A stretch of 60,000 nucleotides of DNA from Hydractinia symbiolongicarpus (GCF_029227915.1 NC_079889.1:5954001-6014000), one strand, 5' to 3'; counted from the stretch's first letter, positions 30,615-39,756 are shown. Notes: a model not told the origin generated them from the sequence alone. Numbers and translations: made by a program.

Positions 30615-31148
30615 TCAGAGTATCGGATGAAGGCGGGTATAATCATAAGGATATAGGGTATAGAATGGATAGCCATGGACGATTCCCTTGAAAACATTTG
30701 GCTCGCTATCAAGGTCGATGATGTCAACTAAACGTCTATCTTCAATAGGAAATTTGAGTATGTCGCAAATTTTCTCCAAGTCCGCCAGATCCGAGAGCTT
30801 TAAGTCCTTATCCTTGATAATCTCGTAGCAGAGCATGCCCCACTTGTTCACCTCAGAGGAAACAATATGCAGACCCCTGCGATCCTCGATATTGTATTCG
30901 AGCACTTCATCCTGCTCCTTACAGGGAATTGTTGCCCACGGCTTTTCACCCGATGCTACCCTGTCTAGAAGCTCGTTATCATTTGGATATACAAACCCCT
31001 CGTAGTATGGTCCATTTCTAAATCTAAAATTTTCCACACACTGTGAACAATAACCGGTAGTAGATCCTGCCTTGATGCAGCATCTCAGCACAGGTTCCTG
31101 AATATCGTAAAAGTTTCTAAGTTGCAAGCTCTCTACATAGGCCTCCAT
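30615..31148 (-). CDS. Gene P (B copy), intact, 177 residues, unknown function
   Basis: This is the only uninterrupted copy of the P family. Features: MEAYVESLQLRNFYDI start; a cysteine cluster CC-x11-C-x2-C (RCCIKAGSTTGYCSQC, residues 22-37); GPYYEGFVYP; ELLDRVASGEKPWAT; an acidic middle; and LLCYEIIKDKDLKLSDL-type helix with a GYPFYTLYPYDY end. The cysteines suggest zinc binding. No AATAAA precedes the start, unlike the virion genes. It is tail-to-tail with the integrase in three places. I do not recognise a named family. Confidence 0.7.
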   Translation of the reverse strand: MEAYVESLQLRNFYDIQEPVLRCCIKAGSTTGYCSQCVENFRFRNGPYYEGFVYPNDNELLDRVASGEKPWATIPCKEQDEVLEYNIEDRRGLHIVSSEVNKWGMLCYEIIKDKDLKLSDLADLEKICDILKFPIEDRRLVDIIDLDSEPNVFKGIVHGYPFYTLYPYDYTRLHPIL

Positions 31149-31276
31149 TTTTTTTCTTAAAGTGTTAACTATCTTTTAACACGTGAAGTGGTCACGAAAG
31201 CTTCGTCCATAGCCTATTAGTGTATGATATCAGGGTCTCGCCCGTCTCCGCAGGAGCACGGGTTACAAAAATAATC

Positions 31277-31999
31277 CTAGATCTCGGCAAGCTCCATCAA
31301 TCTCTGATGTGTATACTTACGACCTAATCGAAAGTGTTTTAGACGTTCGGGATTTATTTCGATGCATCCACGCTCTCGGAGCCAGTTGTAATGTACAATG
31401 CCATTTGGAGTTTCTGCAAGAACGACGAGTTGACCGTTGGGATGATCTGTTAACTTGTTGCGAATCTTTTGCGCTACATAGCCCTGTTGCCCACATATAG
31501 CGACATACGGATATTCATCGTTGTTATTCTTTTGGATTATAACCATCCCATTATCCTTTCGAGGATCTTGCGCACATGGAACATGTCGCTGTCGTAGCTC
31601 TATGATTTCTTGCTCTTGTGCGGCTATCGTTCGATCCTTGTACTCCAAGTCGTTGTTGCGCAGAACCAGCGCCGCTTCCTTTTCTTTAACAACCCAATCC
31701 AAAAATGGTTCTGCTTCAGGTCTACCACACCTTAAGAGGAAGCAATAAAGGCCTGGCTCTGTCAGCAAAACTGTGTTTGGGTGGACAGATCTGTCCACCT
31801 CATCGAGCTCAGCAACAACAGCGTCGCCAAGCCGTGTTTTGTACTTGTCGGGAACAAGTCTCTGAAGGGCTTTTACTCCCGCCTCCCGCTTATAGTCCGC
31901 GGCTCTCCAAACATCGGAGGCAACGATGCATTCACCTTTATAATGAACAAAGAATGATCGAACTTGCTTTCCTTCAAAATAATCAACCACAAGAGACAT
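31277..31999 (-). CDS. BRO-family DNA-binding protein, 240 residues
   Basis: Residues 1-115 form a BRO-N domain (VRSFFVHYKGECIVASDVWR, LLTEPGLYCFLLRC, EPFLDWVV), known in baculovirus and other large DNA virus BRO proteins as DNA-binding. A coiled coil (LEYKDRTIAAQEQEIIELRQ) follows, then a divergent tail domain (VVLAETPNGIVHYNWLRE ... YTHQRLMELAEI). The ORF is intact. It is a tandem duplicate of the next BRO gene, and the upstream 110 bp are also repeated. The role is probably regulation of viral or host transcription, by analogy. Confidence 0.85.
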   Translation of the reverse strand: MSLVVDYFEGKQVRSFFVHYKGECIVASDVWRAADYKREAGVKALQRLVPDKYKTRLGDAVVAELDEVDRSVHPNTVLLTEPGLYCFLLRCGRPEAEPFLDWVVKEKEAALVLRNNDLEYKDRTIAAQEQEIIELRQRHVPCAQDPRKDNGMVIIQKNNNDEYPYVAICGQQGYVAQKIRNKLTDHPNGQLVVLAETPNGIVHYNWLRERGCIEINPERLKHFRLGRKYTHQRLMELAEI

Positions 32000-32142
32000 C
32001 TTTCTTATTCACGCCAAGGCTCAACCACAGTTTTTTTGTGATTCGCAAAAAAAGTCACAAAATTACTGGATCCAATAATGAGCACCAGGCTAAGGAAGCC
32101 ATGGATATTTTTGTAGCCTCGTGAAGCTACAAAAGAGTCTCG

Positions 32143-32979
32143 CTAGTCTTCGAGCGCAGGCACTCCCAGGTCATATAAATCGTCGCGAGTAAGATCGATG
32201 AGTCGAATGTGGCATTGATACCGTTCTACGTGTCCTTCCTCTTCGAATCGATTGAACGCGTGCATCGCGTTGGGATTATCGATGACCACAATCTCTTCAC
32301 AGTTTTGATAGTTGTCCCTAAGCCATCTCCTTTTGGTGGAGATTTTCCGTCTTTGAACACGTGCACAGTAGTAGGGAAGACGATGGCACTGATCATCGTC
32401 TGGTGTAGTATGCTTGCGGTAAATCATGATCGCGTTGTCTTTTCAAGGATCTTGCGCACGTGGAACATGTTGCTGTCGTAGCTCTGTGATTTCTTGCTCT
32501 TGTACGGCTATCGTTCGATCTCTGTCGTCAACATCTTCCTTTAGGGTAAGAATTTGACGATCTTTGTCCTCCAAATCGTTGTTGAGCAGAGCCAGCGCCG
32601 CTTGATTTTCCTCTACAATTCCAGCAAGCTTGCAGACCTCTCGAGGTAAAACCTCTTCAACAACCCATTCCAAAAATGGTTCTGCCTTGGACTTCTTACA
32701 CCTTAAAAGGAAGCAATAGAGACCGGGTTCTGTCAGTAACATCGTGTCTGGATGAAGGGGGTCGATATCGACCCCCTTGTCTTCTGCGGTACTTTTAACC
32801 TCCCAGACCCGCTTTACATGCTTCTCCGGTACATGTGCCTGAATAGCTTTTCTACCATCACGATTATCGTTATAGCCTACAGCTCTCCACACGTCTTTGG
32901 CTACGAGGCATTGGCCTCTTTCCTTAATGTACAAAGAACGAACTTTGCTGTCTTCGAAAAAATTACTGACCAAGGACAT
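32143..32979 (-). pseudogene. BRO-family DNA-binding protein, second copy, one stop
   Basis: BRO-N occupies residues 1-130 (VRSLYIKERGQCLVAKDVWR, LLTEPGLYCFLLRC, EPFLEWVVEEVLP), followed by a longer coiled coil than in copy 1. An in-frame TGA at about 32440 separates it from the tail domain YRKHTTPDDDQCHRLPYYC ... LIDLTRDDLYDLGVPALED. Start M at 32979 matches copy 1; the frame is open to 32997. Its tail is the type seen in the split outer BRO gene and in the fragments at 16744, 17290 and 20216. Confidence 0.8.
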
Positions 32980-33038
32980 CATTCTTATACACGCCAAGGC
33001 TCAACTAGGGATTTTGTGATTCACAAAATGTCACAAAA

Positions 33039-33215
33039 TTACGAGGTCCAATAACCAACACCAAGCTGAGGAAGCCATGGATATTTTTTGCATAACTCTT
33101 CAATATCCCGAGTCGTGTTTACCAGTTTGCTGTCATCATGCACTGCATCTATCAGTCTGTCATGGGCTCTCAAAAGAGCTTGATACACAGCTTTAATTAC
33201 GCTCTCATTATCCAT
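33039..33215 (-). CDS. Small protein, 58 residues
   Basis: The start MDNESVIKAVYQALL follows TATAATAAAAGATG. The helical peptide ends YPWLPQLGVGYWTS. The last third is recognisable again, without a start, near 32060-32110, as part of the BRO tandem duplication. It lies between the packaging ATPase and the BRO genes. Function is unknown. Confidence 0.55.
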   Translation of the reverse strand: MDNESVIKAVYQALLRAHDRLIDAVHDDSKLVNTTRDIEELCKKYPWLPQLGVGYWTS

Positions 33216-33236
33216 CTTTTATTATATGTCAAGAGT

Positions 33237-33830
33237 CTAACCAACAATCTTGTAACTTCTAGGATGCTCCAGTCTTATGTAGAGACATGCGTGCTTGGAC
33301 TTTTTCAATTCAGTCTTGATAGTCTCCCAGTCGCTGATCATATTGGTTTCCTCGTCGATCAATTTCAAATCCGATCGCTCGTGGGGGTACCACATGAACA
33401 ACTGCTTTTTTTGCCTTCGAAGGTTCTTCGGAATGGCCGTGTAGCTTTGAGTGAGTAGCCAGAGACTGTGTTTGCGATGTCTACCACTGATGGCAAGCTC
33501 AAGCAGGGATTGACGTTTTTTGTCGAGACTCTCGTCAGCTATCATATCGTCAATGATGAAGAGCGTCTCTTCGCCCGCCAGCAACGACGACAGTATTTGG
33601 ATCCACTCGAACAGCTGCTCCTTGGGCTCCACCAAGGACACGTAGTCATCTTTCCACAGCGAGGACCTCTCGAGATAGGTCTTGTTCCAGCGGAGAGTAG
33701 GGCAGAGAATTACAATATTGTCGAAATGATGTCTGTACTCGTTCTCAAGGAGGTCGAGCACTCGTTGGGTCTTGCCGCAACTTGTAGGCCCGGTGAAGAT
33801 TGTCGTATGCGGGTCTTTGATAAGAGTCAT
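33237..33830 (-). CDS. A32-like genome-packaging ATPase, Polinton B, intact
   Basis: 197 residues starting MTLIKDPHTTIF after TTGAATAAATATG. The Walker A is GPTSCGKT (residues 14-21), Walker B is LFIIDDM, and LLTQSYTAIPKNLR is the sensor/arginine region. This family (FtsK/HerA superfamily, poxvirus A32-like) packages the genome into the capsid and is one of the core genes of Polintons. The frame has no lesion. Genes X3, X2 and X1 precede it and the polymerase lies further upstream, the same order as in element A. Confidence 0.92.
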   Translation of the reverse strand: MTLIKDPHTTIFTGPTSCGKTQRVLDLLENEYRHHFDNIVILCPTLRWNKTYLERSSLWKDDYVSLVEPKEQLFEWIQILSSLLAGEETLFIIDDMIADESLDKKRQSLLELAISGRHRKHSLWLLTQSYTAIPKNLRRQKKQLFMWYPHERSDLKLIDEETNMISDWETIKTELKKSKHACLYIRLEHPRSYKIVG

Positions 33831-33937
33831 ATTTATTCAAAGCTAGACTTTCGGAGGCATTAGGGAACGTTTATACCGCTGCTGTTTTATAGCGTAATCG
33901 TCGAATATTATCGCTACTGTCATATAGCCAGCGAGCT

Positions 33938-34090
33938 TCAACCGTCCGACATGTCCATCTTAGCCGCCCCCGGTCTAGAAACTTCCAGAACTTGTTTCCC
34001 GCCTGGCGCTAAGAGAATAGTATGGGATATTAATCTGCCAGCTTCCCACAAGGAATCGACTATTTCTTTCTCATACTCTTTGGTGCTCAT
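33938..34090 (-). CDS. Polinton protein X3 (B copy), 50 residues
   Basis: The start MSTKEYEKEIVDSLWEAG follows CCTTAATAAATG. It is short, with a helical start and a hydrophobic middle (LISHTILLAPGG), and the same position as the ORF at 15446 in element A. A further open stretch (33855-33960) continues in another frame with some resemblance to the ORF after the A copy, so a small frame change is possible. Function unknown. Confidence 0.5.
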   Translation of the reverse strand: MSTKEYEKEIVDSLWEAGRLISHTILLAPGGKQVLEVSRPGAAKMDMSDG

Positions 34091-34100
34091 TTATTAAGGT

Positions 34101-34436
34101 TTATCGCATGTGAAAAATGTCAATTTTTGAAGGCTTTTGCTGCTGAGACGGTCCTTCCGCTGACACGCGTACTTCTGCGGCGACGCTAGGCTTCTTACGT
34201 ATATAATAGACTGCCACGCAAACGGCAAGAACGGCAATACCTCCAGCGCCATAGAGATATGCACTGTCTGGGAACTTGTGAGGACCTGCGACAGGTTCCT
34301 GACCCTCTTGCGAAGTACTTTTTCCCACGTTCTTCTGTAAGTCAGCCTTGTTGTTGCGATTCCATTCAGCAAGTCTCTTGCCAGCAGCAACACGACCCTC
34401 ATTCTTCTTGGTTATGACTTGGTTAGATTCACTCAT
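34101..34436 (-). CDS. Polinton protein X2 (B copy), single-pass membrane protein, 111 residues
   Basis: The start MSESNQVITKKNEGRVAAG follows ACAAATAAATG. A basic/polar amino-terminal half, then the membrane helix YLYGAGGIAVLAVCVAVYYI with RKK just after it, and a tail ending KIDIFHMR. The ORF is intact. The A copy at 14997-15430 keeps the helix and the FHM end. The positive-outside rule would put the tail in the cytoplasm or particle lumen. Likely a virion membrane protein; no named family is recognised. Confidence 0.65.
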   Translation of the reverse strand: MSESNQVITKKNEGRVAAGKRLAEWNRNNKADLQKNVGKSTSQEGQEPVAGPHKFPDSAYLYGAGGIAVLAVCVAVYYIRKKPSVAAEVRVSAEGPSQQQKPSKIDIFHMR

Positions 34437-34578
34437 TTATTTGTAAGTCGTGAGACGTACAAAAATCACTTCTTCATCAAGAAGGCTTCTCTGCGCAACT
34501 TAGTTCTATTTCATTCGGAAAATCTTTTCGCAGTTTGATTTGCGCTTGACGCTTCTCGGCAATTTCGCTGAATTTTTT

Positions 34579-35022
34579 CTAAGTCAGATGGTTGAAAACT
34601 GTGCAAAACAGAGAGACGGGAGCGAGCCACAGCCCGCACTTTTCATACATGTATGACCCTGCAACTTTCATCGGAGAGTTCCCTGTGAACGATGGCAATT
34701 TCTCCGTTACATTACCAATCAACTCTGAAGTCGAGTTTAGAATCAGAAAGTTTGCGTTTATGTCGCTCATCATGGTCTGAAAATTGTCAACACCTGACAT
34801 TTTCGACAGCAAGTCTTTTGCTGCTGATTTTTGCGCTGGTGCCTCGAGCTTCTTCAAGAGGTTGTCAAGCTGTTTCTCTGTCGCTTTATCCAGCAACTCA
34901 GGCGTCCACTGCTTTTTTCCCAGAGAGTTGACGAGACTCAAGTTTTGCTTGACTTTTTCCCACTTTCTCATTGCTGGTGACGGTGTGTCTAAGACGTCTA
35001 AAATTTCATTCAGTTCTGACAT
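34579..35022 (-). CDS. Polinton protein X1 (B copy), 147 residues
   Basis: The start MSELNEILDVLDTPSPAM follows CTAATAAAAGTTATG. A Lys/Leu-rich helical region (LLDKATEKQLDNLLKKLEA), then polar DNFQTMMSDINANFLILNST and a hydrophobic end (WLAPVSLFCTVFNHL). An upstream extension of the frame to 35103 (MILELLLVMLHVSFLYVY) looks like a signal or membrane segment but is absent in the A copy and has no start motif, so 35022 is chosen. Function is unknown. Confidence 0.6.
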   Translation of the reverse strand: MSELNEILDVLDTPSPAMRKWEKVKQNLSLVNSLGKKQWTPELLDKATEKQLDNLLKKLEAPAQKSAAKDLLSKMSGVDNFQTMMSDINANFLILNSTSELIGNVTEKLPSFTGNSPMKVAGSYMYEKCGLWLAPVSLFCTVFNHLT

Positions 35023-35237
35023 AACTTTTATTAGAGAGGAAAACTTGCAGTAGACGTACAAAAAACTTACGTGCAACATTACCAACAGGAGTTCAAGTAT
35101 CATTTTTATTAATGCATTTTCGTGATCAAGACCATGCTGAATGCAAACAGACTGTTTGAAACAGAAAATTTTGACATTTTGAAAACACTGAGACTATGTG
35201 TGAGATGCAAATAAATTTTTGAAGCATCCCGCGAGAC

Positions 35238-37714
35238 TCAAAACATCCATGGTTTAACATGGTCGGGATGCCACACTCTGGTGGGCAATTCTTGCTTGCA
35301 AACCAAGGCAGGACTGCTTCCATGTGCAAAGGTGAACCCACCTTGAGCTTGAAGTCGCTTGTAATCATCAACACTCAGCGCAATTTTGTTCAGCTTTTCG
35401 GTGAAAATCTCGTGTTTTCGACTGGTAAATCTCAGTTGCGTGCGATACAAATTTTGACAGGTCTGCAGGCTGTTCAAATAGTCTGCGAACGTGATCTGTT
35501 TCTTGACACACTTTTTTGTACCTTTTGCCTTCTTTTGCACGTATCCTTCGAGTGTCTTGTACGCATACATTTTTGACCTCAATGCAACAAATTCGATCAT
35601 GATTTTGCCACCAAGTTTATCCTTCATTAAGCACAATTTTTTCTTGTTTTTGCCAATAGGCAAGGGACGTTTGTCTTCGGGACTGTAATTCGATGTGTCA
35701 AACCTTAATTCAACGTTACCTGCGATATCTTTATAGACATCGTCTGTTTTGATGTGGTAGACGAAACTATCTGTGTCCATGTAGCAAAGCTCTGCGCTTG
35801 CACCAAACTTCGGCTTGATGTAGTCGTAGTGAAACTCATACATCGTGAGTTTGCTCAAGTCCAAGATGGAGAGGCCGAGGTAGACAGGTTTGTTCATGAC
35901 GACCTTCACTTTGTTCATTTCCATTGCAACAAATTTTTGTCAAATCTTGATGTGCTGTGATAGTTTGGAGCTGATGCGAGCTTCTTGCGCCTCCATTCCG
36001 TTGTCACCAGTTTGATGTCACGGTGCTTGCGAACGTTCTCCATGGTCTTGCCAAAGACGCTATTATTCATCAGCTTAAAAAAGTCTTTCTCAAAGTCATT
36101 TTTGGCATCCTTTCGCAGCTTTGTGTTCATGTCAATGTAGGGTTTCAGCCAAGCACTTTGCTTGAACTCAATGACTCGGTGCACCTTGGTGAGAACCAAT
36201 CCATGCTGCAGTGCCTGCTGCAATTTGCGAATGTGAAGCACGTATTTTTCCTTGTCAAACACATTGCACGTCAACTTTTCACAGTCGTTGTTCAGACGCA
36301 TCTTTTCAGGTAAGAATGGAAGGTCGTTGTGGAGTTTGTGCAGCTTTTTCGGGTAGTGGACATCCACTTCAAGAAAATATCCATTTTTATAATTTTCTAT
36401 AAAAGCTTGAGTAACATTTTCGAGGTCTTCACGCCACTTAAAGCCGTGTGTTGGCAGCTTTTGTGACATGGCACCTCCGTACAGATTGTTGGCATCGATG
36501 TACAGCAGATACGAGATCAACAGGTTGACATCAAACAATTCTTCCATGTACGGATTGTTCGCCTTAGCATGGCGCTTGATTGCTTGGCAAATACCACCTC
36601 TGAGCCCCTTTTCAACCATCAGTAGCATGTCGATGTCTGTGAGAAGCTCGAGCACTTGACCAGTCACTTTTAGAGCTGCCTGCCATGCGAGGCCTGGAGC
36701 AGTGTAAAAATACGCTGGATCAAGCTCGTAGATGTTTTGACAAGTGTCTCGAAAATTTTCAAAAACGTCTGCTAAAAGAAGCGTGTCGCTCATCACGTAG
36801 AGATCGTGGTACTCTCCAAGGTTTTTGATGTTGAAAGCCTTCCACACCTTTTGAGCATGCTTGTAGTCGTTTTCGGTGATGTTTTCAAGGTTCAAGCTGC
36901 TGTAAAATTGTGCTTTTGGAGGAAGTGCTGTCTCTTCAAAACGCTCCCACGCATCCATGTATTCGTAGGGGTAAACACCCTTACGCAGCAAAAGTCTAAA
37001 GTGCTCGTCATTGCCCTTTGCATGCTTGAATGTGTTGGAAAATTTCTTCTTTATGGAATGCTCATTCAGTTCCACCGTCTTGTAAGAGCAGTAACAGGTT
37101 TGGCACTTGAATTGCGCCTTGTACTCTGAGTCAATCTCGATGAGTTCCATGTTTGATTTGCAGTCGTTGCAGCTGACACTTTCACTGTTGGTTCCAGCTA
37201 AATTATCTACAAGGCTTGACAATGAGCTTTGCATGAACCTGCAGCTGTCGATAAACTTGATTTTGCAGGTCGTGCTGATTTCCACATCTTTCATTTGGTT
37301 GGTTTTCTTGTTCTTCTTCATCTGCTTCAGCGGTTCGCCGTCTTTTCCTTGAAATGTGACGGGGTGCTTGATGGAGAAGCTGATGTATTTTTCGCTGTTT
37401 TCACCCAGACATTCAAACTCGTGGCTTTTGAATTCCCTGGCCAGTTGCTTGATGATAATGTGATCGTCATATCGTGAGCGATTGTGCATGACCACCGGAA
37501 TCTCGTTGGGGATGCGATATTTTAGGTTGCACGAACTGTGTGCAGCTCCTCGATACTGACCAGTGTAGTGACAGTGATCTCGAACTTTGCGCATTGTGAT
37601 GTCTTTGTTGTTCTTCTTGAAAAGCCCATTGCAAATGAAGCATCTTTTTGCAGACTTGTGGGCTTCTTTCTCTTCGTGTGTCAACGGGATCATCTTCTTA
37701 GGCAAAGAGGTGGT
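35238..37714 (-). pseudogene. Endonuclease VII-like plus family B DNA polymerase, Polinton B
   Basis: A recombination endonuclease VII-type HNH finger comes first (CFICNGLF ... RDHCHYTGQYRGAAH, about 37500-37650). Exonuclease-like motifs follow (KFIDSCRFMQSS; HDLYVMSDTLLLADV), then polymerase motif A (YIDANNLYGGAM, 36490), motif B (KLMNNSVFGKTM) and an intact motif C (CYMDTDSFVY, 35770). One frame change near 35925 separates motif B from motif C. The end reads RVWHPDHVKPWMF. The expected amino-terminal exonuclease part is missing: at about 37715 the frame passes into a piece of the large structural protein. This polymerase family differs from the one in element A and the outer element. Confidence 0.88.
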
Positions 37715-37998
37715 TAGATGCTGCATAGAGAGAACATAAGCGGATGTTGCGCAGTAGGTAGCAAAATTTAACTGGGTAGACCAGAGGCTGAAAGGGTGGC
37801 TTTGCCATGTGTTCAACACCGTACCAGAGTGGAACTCGTATTCGACAAAGATGTTGGGGAATTTCATCTTGAACGAGGACCCCTTTGCATCAATCACGAT
37901 GTCTTGTGAGGTGAGATCATCACCCTTGAGTCTCTCGAGATAGCGCCCATATGTGGGGGCATACTTTGCCTTGGGGTTATACGAGTAAAGGCTTATCT
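37715..37998 (-). pseudogene. Fragment of the large structural protein, fused to the polymerase
   Basis: About 95 codons, YSYNPKAKYAPTYGRY ... FATYCATSAYVLSMQHLT, match the start of the protein at 25164 (YSYSHKAKYKSN ... ACHCASTALGISAKHL). The start codon position reads ATA. The fragment is in frame with the polymerase gene, giving an apparent 660-residue chimera. With the next fragment it forms a transplanted copy of the divergent gene-start region. Confidence 0.7.
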
Positions 37999-38013
37999 TT
38001 TCTTTTAAGAAAC

Positions 38014-38298
38014 ATGAAGCAACTGTATATGACAGATATCGAAAAGCCTACGATATTTGAAGACTACCTGGGGTAGGACACGAGGATAGCCCTGAAATCG
38101 ATCAGCATTCGAACTACATGGCTGAATCTCTTCAGTAACAACGAATTTACCATCCGCAAGATATGGCCCGATCAGACGGTTACTCGAATTGAGATCATGA
38201 ACGGTTTGTACAAGATAGAGGATTTGGCAGCCATTGTCAACAGGCGGGCGGAAGGCAAGATCGAGCTCTTCGTATTCAGGAATGGACTCTGCAGGCTC
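38014..38298 (+). pseudogene. Fragment of the penton-like protein
   Basis: MKQLYMTDIEKPTIF ... IEIMNGLYKIEDLAAIV ... RNGLCRL matches the first 95 residues of the protein at 25144-24473. A TAG lies at about 38074. The fragment ends sharply at 38298, where the next gene begins on the opposite strand. Confidence 0.75.
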
Positions 38299-38630
38299 TG
38301 TTCGGCTTGCTTCGTATTTTCTGGGTCAATGATAAAGCACACTTTCCACTTGGCAGTCTCGTTGTACTTTTGGATACCATAGCTGTTCTGCTTAGGGGCC
38401 TGGATGCAGAGGGATGTGATCTTGTCTTCCGACAACTTGCATTCCACATAGATGCGCTTGAACTTGATTGTGTTGTCATTGACTGAAAAGTCGACCATCG
38501 ACGAGATCACGACCTTGTTCACATCGACTTCGGAAGGTTTCATGATTTTTGAGTCTACATTGAATAAGAGGTTCGTGGTTGGTACTTCGATTCCGGAAAA
38601 GTTTAGTGTTTTGTTCATTTTGTCAGACAT
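38299..38630 (-). pseudogene. Unidentified Polinton protein, 3' truncated
   Basis: The start MSDKMNKTLNFSGIEVPTT follows CTACAATAAAAGACATG. About 110 codons rich in beta strands (NDNTIKFKRIYVECKLSED, WKVCFIIDPE) run to the junction at 38298, after which the frame contains only antisense sequence of the penton-like fragment. It may be a structural or DNA-binding protein. No family is recognised. Confidence 0.5.
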
Positions 38631-38706
38631 GTCTTTTATTGTAGAAAACAAAACCTTATCTAGCATCACATGGACAGCTACCACCATTATACATGATGTA
38701 CTCTTG

Positions 38707-38814
38707 CTAGCAATGCCAGTAGAGCAGCTTAGCTTTTAAGAAGAACCTCCGTCCACAGGAGCATCTGTCATAGGTGTCGAGTATCTTTTCACAGTCGTCG
38801 CATTGTTCCTTCAT
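38707..38814 (-). CDS. Small zinc-ribbon protein, 35 residues
   Basis: The start MKEQCDDCEKIL follows GTAAATAAAAAGATG. Two CxxC-type pairs (CDDC, CSCGRR) surround a Tyr-Asp-Arg centre. A longer relative is at 43461-43640 (CNECGIALDQYDRC ... CGRRL). It directly follows the repeat protein gene in both places (4-5 bp apart or overlapping), so the two are probably co-expressed. Confidence 0.55.
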   Translation of the reverse strand: MKEQCDDCEKILDTYDRCSCGRRFFLKAKLLYWHC

Positions 38815-38818
38815 CTTT

Positions 38819-39458
38819 TTATTTACTCCACAAGAGCTCGAGGTCCGCCTTTTCATCCTCCGAAAAACACCAATATATATCTCTGTCAGGATGCCAAGCC
38901 ACTGGTAGCAATTCCTTGTTAATCCTATACTTCTCCGCTTTCCGCTGATGATAGGCTTCGAGCAGATCATTGTTACTCATGCACGTTTCCCGGGTCACAA
39001 ACCAGTCCGGAACAAACACGAGCCACTTGGGGTTATCTTGAACAGTCATGTTACACATCTCCTGGCTCTTGAAATGATCCGGGACATCCCCGAATACCAA
39101 CGGATACTCTTGAACCGCCATAGCGCAGCATCTCCGGCACCTCTTGAACCGCTCTGGTACACATTTCGCAGGTCCTGAAATGGTCCGGACCGTCCTCGAG
39201 CATCCGGGGATTCTGTTCAACGACCTCGATACACATTTCATGTGTCTTGATATGGTCCAGAATATAACGAAACATCCTCGGATCCTCCCACACCGCTCTG
39301 GTACACATTTCACGGGTTTTGAAATGGGCCGGAACATACCAGAGGTCCAAGGGATTCCTTTGAACCGCCCTGCCTTACATTTCCTGGGTCATGAAATAAT
39401 CGCGAGTTGCTGATAGTAGAGCTGATACGGTGTCATAATTTTTTTTGAACAGGATCAT
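38819..39458 (-). pseudogene. Repeat protein with VPDHF-EMC repeats, frameshifted
   Basis: The start follows GTAATAAAAAATATG. The leader YDTVSALLSATRDYF resembles the polymerase and ankyrin leaders. Then come about six degenerate repeats of the form VPxHFKTxEMCxxAVxxxPxxL, of DUF4116-like character, in two frames (one change near 39120 and a stop near 39378). The end LLPVAWHPDRDIYWCFSEDE matches the end of the ankyrin protein. It is the last gene before the right terminal repeat. Such repeats usually bind proteins. Confidence 0.6.
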
Positions 39459-39504
39459 ATTTTTTATTACATACTGGCATCAATTAGCAGTCACAACTCT
39501 ATGT

Positions 39505-39756
39505 ACTTTCCCCTACTCAATTGCGCAATCTCTATTTTTGTTGATGTCAGCATTATTCCCGTTAGTCGCTATTGCGCATGCGCAAGAATTATCGGAATCG
39601 GATTTGTTTTCGGATTTGTTTTCGGATGCCGTCGGATTTTCCGATTTTGGGAGGGTAGGGTCTGGGGTGTGGGTGGAGGTGGTGGAAGCGAGGGTTTGAG
39701 GGGGTAAAGGTGTCAAAGGAGCGGAAATGTACTTAAATTCATCCCTTACTACTACT
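39505..39756 (-). repeat. Right terminal inverted repeat of the inner Polinton
   Basis: 252 bp, inverted match to 9676-9923. The outer end is the complement of AGTAGTAGTAAGG. The flank ACACGCGTGCAG continues the interrupted BRO gene. Confidence 0.85.

Larger units (their letters stand above)
9676..39756. mobile_element. Inner composite Polinton/Maverick unit, 30 kb
   Basis: The unit is bounded by inverted repeats 9676-9923 and 39505-39756, whose outer ends are AGTAGTAGTAAGG. It splits a BRO gene: the left flank is the end of the gene and the right flank its preceding part, both on the minus strand. About 5 bp (AAACG and ACACG) look like an imperfect target duplication. Polintons are normally 15-20 kb, so 30 kb with two sets of polymerase, ATPase, capsid and integrase genes indicates two elements merged: damaged A (9676-22355) and near-complete B (about 22600-39756). 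Confidence 0.75.

Noticed and set aside
38172-38298. Continuation of the minus-strand ORF past 38298
   Set aside because: It is antisense to the penton-like fragment; similarity to the real gene ends at the junction.
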